Source of the DNA: Euptelea pleiosperma
Taxonomy: Eukaryota; Streptophyta; Magnoliopsida; Ranunculales; Eupteleaceae
Direction of reading: 5' to 3'
Length of the DNA: 64,000 nt
NCBI GenBank assembly: GCA_035048495.1
Contig: CM068547.1
Span: 18,421,913 to 18,485,912 of the forward strand
The notes under the pieces were generated by a model that did not search any database, was not told the DNA's origin, and saw only the letters and a program-made list of their open reading frames with translations. This document shows, one piece after another, positions 59,501-64,000 of the stretch; the stretch's first letter is position 1; each line of letters starts with the position of its first letter. A program made the translations under genes and the position numbers.

Positions 59501-60251
59501 TTCCAAGTTAATTATAACTTAAACAACTTATATTTTATATTTTTTGTTATTATTGTTATTCTAATTAGTTTATTATTTTTTGTTTTGCAGAGACCAGCTG
59601 ATGATTGACCCGATGCAGTCATGTCTATCTTTGTTTGCTTTTTCGTTTTTGAACTGTGGACTGTAATTATTTTTATTTTTTAGACGTGGATTGGTATAAT
59701 GTTTAGTATATCATTTTCATTAATTAATCGGACAGGTTACAGGTCAAAGTATTTCATTTATATTAATAAATTGTACAAGTTACAGTTATTAAAAAATTAA
59801 ATAAATTACATTTAGCGATGGCCACAAAACGCCGCTAAAAGGTTCTATTAGCGGCGGCCATACACTTGACTGCCACTATAATAACAGTCGCCTTTAGCAG
59901 CGGTTTTTCTGATCGCCACTAAATGTATCTTTTAGTGGCGGTTTTTGACTGCCGCTAAAAGATACATTTAGCTGTGGTCGAAGAGTTGCGCCGCTAAAAT
60001 ATTTTTAGTAGCGGTTTAACACCGCCGCTAAAACCTTCATTGACCGCCGCAAAAATGGAATTTACAACAACTTTGGTCGTGGTTTTGGGGAACTTTTAGC
60101 GACGGTCAATTTTTGGGTTGGCCACCACTAATACCTTTAGAGACAAGGTTTTTAGAGGCGGTCACTGGCCGCAGCTAAAGGTTTTAGCGACGGTTTTTCA
60201 TTGTTTTAGCGGCGGTCGCGGCGACCACTAATGCCCTGTTTTCCTATAGTG
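59501..60251 (+). mobile_element. CACTA-type transposon right end with subterminal repeats
   Basis: Ends ...TTTTCCTATAGTG at 60251 (minus strand CACTATAGGAAAACAGGG). From 59812 to 60240 the motif TTTTAGCGGCGGT and its complement recur many times in both orientations, as in CACTA subterminal regions that bind transposase. Before it, 'tttgttttgcag' then 'agaccagctgatgattgacc' (59580-59610) looks like an acceptor and a short last exon. No left end was found. The 3-bp target after the end would be TTC. Confidence 0.7.
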
Positions 60252-61150
60252 TTCCAATCAATTCAATAGAAATGTGTTTTGAAAAAATTTGTTTGCATAA
60301 AGTAGGCATTCTTAACAGGTCTACGGCCTTGGATTGCATCAAATGAAGGATTGATTTATTTGGACGATTTTACTAAAATATACTTTTTAATGATTCATTC
60401 ACGAAGTGTCTATTCACAAGCCAAAAACCATTATTTTGGGCCCAAAAACTATAAATTGGAGAGTTTGGCATTTGCACCTTGTTTACCCCTTAGAGAGACT
60501 AAATGCTCCTTCTTACCATTTTGGTTCCTTTACACTGTATATATGGTGAGATTGTGCCCACATCAGTTCTTGGGAAACCCTAATTTAAGATCCGAAATCA
60601 TATTTGTTAACAGTTATTACTTAATTTAAACCTTGGTAATTCCACCCAAGGATATGATTATAGTCCTTGAATTCATTGGATAGGTAGTCCATTAGAATTT
60701 AAATCCTTATTACATCCTTCTTGAATCACATTAGTACCTAATAAAATAAGGCGGCTGGTCTTGGTCGATCCAGTGAGAGATCGAAGAAAGGACCTTTACT
60801 TAATTCTTTCTTAATTTGGGTCCCATGCTTGAAATTAATGCTTTCAAGATGTCCTCAATTCAAATAATATCTTTAAAGTTAGGAGGTATCTAAGAAGATT
60901 ATCATCACCCCCATTGTAATTTCTAATTTAAGGGTCAAGATGATGATCGGCCAAATTTTTGGTAATTTGTGTACTAGCCCTTAAATGGCAAACAAAATCT
61001 TATAATAAAAATAGCTAATTAAATGCAACCCTTTATATAAGTTTAGTTTTAAATGTAGAAATATATCTACCAGATATTGCCACCTAATTTACTAGCCCTC
61101 AAAACTCAAAAGATAACAAGAAACGTTTCCATAAAGGCAACCAGATATGT
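60252..61150. other. AT-rich region without recognised elements
   Basis: No family A, tandem repeat or credible ORF (the 92-codon frame at 60351 has no familiar motif). It may be upstream DNA of the candidate gene at 61291. Confidence 0.5.
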
Positions 61151-61156
61151 TGGTTG

Positions 61157-61163
61157 TATATAT
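61157..61163 (+). promoter_or_regulatory. TATA box of candidate host gene
   Basis: GTTGTATATATGGGC, 134 bp upstream of the ATG at 61291, followed by a pyrimidine-rich leader (CTTCTCTTCTTCTATTCCG) typical of plant 5' UTRs. Confidence 0.5.
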
Positions 61164-61290
61164 GGGCTCCATGTATAGAATGTGGAGCACAGAGAGACGA
61201 AGAAACGACGCAAGAGAGTTAATTCTTCTCTTCTTCTATTCCGTTCACTGCTGTTCTTTACGTTCTCTTAATTAAATTTCTGCATACAAA

Positions 61291-61357
61291 ATGTCAGATA
61301 TGACGGTAATGGATTGCATTGCGAAGTTACCGATCAGCTGTGCACCGCTGACACCTC
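61291..61357 (+). pseudogene. Candidate host gene start, cut by LINE
   Basis: ATG in fair context (CAAAATGTC) opens about 22 codons (MSDMTVMDCIAKLPISCAPL then TP), then runs into the T-run that marks the 3' end of a minus-strand LINE, and stops at 61371. The end 'L P . . . . P L T P L' is like the N-terminus of plant acyl-activating enzymes (AMP-forming, peroxisomal benzoate/butyrate-CoA ligase type), where a short leader precedes '.PLTP.SFLERAA'. That identification rests on a very short match and may be wrong. TATA and leader upstream make a real promoter plausible. The rest of the gene, if any, would lie right of the window, beyond the LINE. Confidence 0.35.
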
Positions 61358-61574
61358 TTTTTTTTTATTAATAAGCTGGGGTTAGGCGGACCCCTACCTG
61401 ACCTTGATGAAAAAAGGTATTACATTCTAAAGTACATACGCCCGGAGGCATCTTTATCAAGAATGACTCTAAGGTCATTTGGAAAATCAAGAGGATACAA
61501 AATAAGACAACCAATGGATCTTTTAAACGATGCTAATTGATCAGCAGCACCATTTGTTTCTCTAAACACGTGGT
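61358..61574 (-). pseudogene. LINE (L1-type) RNase H end and 3' tail
   Basis: On minus: HVFRETNGAADQLASF, the 'HV.RE.N..AD.LA' motif that ends plant LINE RNase H domains, then SIGCLILYPLDFPND, a short C-terminus, a 3' UTR and a poly(A) tail (T9 at 61358-61366). The 5' side is interrupted by the solo LTR and resumes at 63912. The LINE body lies right of the window. The insertion target is the candidate gene at 61291. Confidence 0.8.
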
Positions 61575-63911
61575 TGATATTCGCTTAAAAGTGCGTATTT
61601 TCCACTGTTATCTTCTAAGCATTTTCACACTCTCCTATGTTAAAATACTCTATTTATCTACTTTTCTACGTAAGAGTCTCTTTTGTTGCATAGGACACAC
61701 TTTTCTGGACGAAATGGTATATTTGCATGCATTAAACATATTTTCGGAAGTCTAGACATTGAGTCGTTCTGATAAAGTCTTATTACGCGCTTCTTCTGTC
61801 GTAGGAAACCCTGATGGGACAATTCTCGAGACTTGCGAGCCCACATCGATCAGGAAAGCCCATTATCAAAGTTTAAAGAGCCCACATGCTACGACTAGAA
61901 GATATGGGCCAAATATGGGCTGAATAAGATGACCAAAAAGTCAGCCCAAAGAACGAAGAGAGCAGGAGAGCCAATGACCAAGAGACAAACCAAAGCGTTT
62001 AAAGCCACATGAATCAACAAGGAATGATAGTCTACTCTACTGGAGAAGCGTGAGGATGGTCACAGTGAAGACCAGGGTTCCAGACCCTCTGCCAATACTT
62101 TTATCTCAATTTTCTGATATTTTCTCTCTCATCTCTCCTTATTCTCTCTCTCTTCATCTCTCGGTCCTCGAATCTACTAACCTAACCCCAAAACTCCTGT
62201 CCATTGGCTTTGTCTCATCTCCCTTAGCTTTCTGACCGTTGGATCTTCCACCGGACCGTTGGATCTCTCTAGATCCGTCGATCTACCAATCTGGGTCCCA
62301 ATCAAGTCACCATCCATCCGATCACCATTAGATTGTCTGTCACATCATCTTGTGAGACGATGGACATCATCAATCCATGTGGGCCAGTAGCTAGGCCCAT
62401 CATCATCGACCCGCTGTCCGACCATTTAATGGACCCCGTGAATTTCAAAATAATTTCAATTAAATTTTAAAAAATGGGCGGTCCATTAAATGGGGAAATT
62501 CCCCAAAGAAAAGTAGGGTTTTACTTATTTTTCTTATTTTTTTTATTTTTGAAAAATACCCTATTTCCATTAAAGGAAATAGGGAGCTTTAAAAGGGGAA
62601 GGAGAAGGGTTCGTTTGAACCCTAATCCCCCTCCAATCTCTTCCAATCCTCCCCAAAAACCCTTCCCCACGTTTTCCTCTCTTCTTTGGCCCCATCTTCC
62701 TCCTCATTTCTTCTTCTTCTTTTTCATCTTCTCTTTTCGTAGTTCGCCGGAGTTGCAGAACTCCGGCCATCTGCCACCTCATTTTACCCCTCTTCTCTCC
62801 ATCTCTTTTGCCCCTACTGGATAGCCAGCACCTCCACAGAACCCAACGGCGGGTTTCCAAGTTATTGCAACGTCGGTTGCCGTCTACACCATCTACTACC
62901 ACCGTTGCACACCGCCCTCCACCGGACTAGTGCGCCACTGTTCTCACCTTGCCGCCCCTCTCCATCACAAAACCGCTGCCGCTTGCTGCTGCACTGCCAA
63001 CGTTCTCCTCTCCTCTCAATAACGAAAACAAGAAAAGAAAAAAAAAAGGGAAAAGAAAGAGGAGAAGAAGAAGAATAGAGGAGGAACGCATACCTGCTGT
63101 TCCTCTTCACTTCGATCAGCATTTCCACACCGTTCTTCCATATCCTTGCTGCCTTGCGATTCGCCTCCATCATCTCCTTCCACTGTTCACACCTCTCACA
63201 ACCCCGCCTGTCACCATTGGAGACCGTAGTCACGTTGGTGCGCATCTACTCCCCATAACGGACTGCAAGGGTAGCAAGCCGTCATTCCCCTTTAGCAAAC
63301 CACCGATTGGATCTCATACGGTGGTTGCTGCAACTGGCCAGCAACTTCCATTAAAGCAGCCACCGTTGCAGCTCTTGCAACTATGGTAAGAACCCCCCCC
63401 CCCCTTCCTTCTAGTTTAGCTTGTTATTCTTTCCTTGTCGTAGTTATGAAACGGTTTTCATGTAAGCATTTTTTTTTTAATCAATAAAGAATAGTTTTTT
63501 ATTTTTTTCCTCTCTCTCTCTATCAATCCCTTAACGTTTTTTTTTTTAGTTAGTTTACTTTTATCATGCTTTATTTCAAGGCAATGGGTATTATTCAATT
63601 AATAAAAGTCGGTTGATTTTGTCGCAAATCTTGTTAGTTCTTAGTGATGAATTTCTCCAAAATAATCTCAAGAACGTTTTAATCAAAAAAAAAAATAAAA
63701 AAATAAATAAAAGATAAAAAAAAAAAAAAAAAAAGAATTCCTCATTTCATGCTCCTTGCTGCGCTTTCTCTAACCCCCGAGTGCGGATACGATACCCGAC
63801 ACGAAGCCCTATACAAAATCTCTGAATTTTGCAGGAAGGCTCGGATCACATTACAAATCTTGTTGGAATTAGGGTTTCCGTAACCAATGACGCGGAAAAA
63901 TCCTACTTTCA
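61575..63911 (+). mobile_element. Solo family A LTR in LINE
   Basis: 2337 bp, TGATATTCGCTT...CCTACTTTCA, perfect GTGGT duplications (61570-61574, 63912-63916). Most regular copy here: hairpin CCCTATTTCC/GGAAATAGGG (62559-62584), TTTAAAAGG, GGGTTC/GAACCC (62607-62622), shortened palindrome GCCGGAGTT-GCAG-AACTCCGGC (62746-62767), intron-like 63386-63834, conserved block near 63775. Confidence 0.94.
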
Positions 63912-64000
63912 GTGGTCAATAACTATCTCTTCAAATTTGATCCAACTTTGATGGATCGAGCGAACTAGTTTTCGAATATTCCAAGGAATAGAAAATGTTC
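63912..64000 (-). pseudogene. LINE RNase H, continued
   Basis: Minus-strand codons (RCWNIRKLVRSIHQSWIKFEE region, then ..IVIDHV) run in phase into HVFRETN across the removed LTR and duplication. Cut by the window's right edge. Confidence 0.7.

Overview
The window is repeat-rich DNA from a flowering plant; I cannot name the species. Almost all of it is layered transposable elements: Ty3/gypsy elements of Athila, Tat and Tekay type, a SIRE-type Ty1/copia remnant, a LINE, and CACTA (En/Spm-type) termini. No rRNA, tRNA or CRISPR array was seen. All transposon coding regions carry stops, frameshifts, deletions or insertions, so they are annotated as pseudogenes. The only candidate host gene is a promoter plus first codons at 61.15-61.36 kb, cut by the LINE.

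The dominant repeat is a 2.3-3.1 kb LTR, called family A here. In sense it starts TGATATTCGCTTAAAAG and ends CCTACTTTCA. It is tied to the Athila lineage because one copy is followed by an Asp-tRNA-type primer binding site and an Athila-type gag (28.8-36.4 kb). Family A occurs in both orientations. Six full-length solo LTRs have target-site duplications that I could read, and a seventh has one with a mismatch: 15533-18123 (GTAGA), 25542-28133 (GTTTC), 31183-34165 (ACAAG), 43189-45631 (ATACT), 46559-49269 (GTAGG/GTGGG), 55916-58998 (ACATC/ACGTC), 61575-63911 (GTGGT). Copies share a TATA region between hairpins, a near-perfect palindrome in the leader, splice-site-like signals bounding a 0.4-0.5 kb pyrimidine-rich stretch, and a highly conserved block near the 3' end.

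Layout. 0-2.5 kb: a plus-sense family A LTR. 2.5-6.9 kb: a minus-sense short Athila derivative arranged LTR-internal-LTR-internal-LTR. 7.0-23.9 kb: a SIRE-type copia fragment split by a Tekay-type gypsy element (7435-23103, TSD GAATT). That element carries a non-autonomous gypsy element (8835-13192) in its 5' LTR and a solo family A LTR in its pol. 23.9-36.5 kb: an Athila-type element whose 5' LTR and gag are each broken by solo LTRs. 36.7-52.2 kb: a Tat-lineage element with two RNase H domains, integrase, tandem repeats, and a multi-exon antisense gene just upstream of its 3' LTR. The antisense gene is broken by two solo family A LTRs. 52.2-60.3 kb: copia leader-like sequence, CACTA ends, a 179-bp tandem array split by a solo LTR, and featureless AT-rich DNA. 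60.3-64 kb: possible host promoter and gene start, then a LINE split by a solo LTR.

The elements do not cooperate as a pathway. The insertion order can be read from the nesting. The most unusual points are the conserved LTR-internal intron-like signals and palindromes, the tandem short Athila derivative, the broken antisense gene of the Tat element, and the truncated host gene start.
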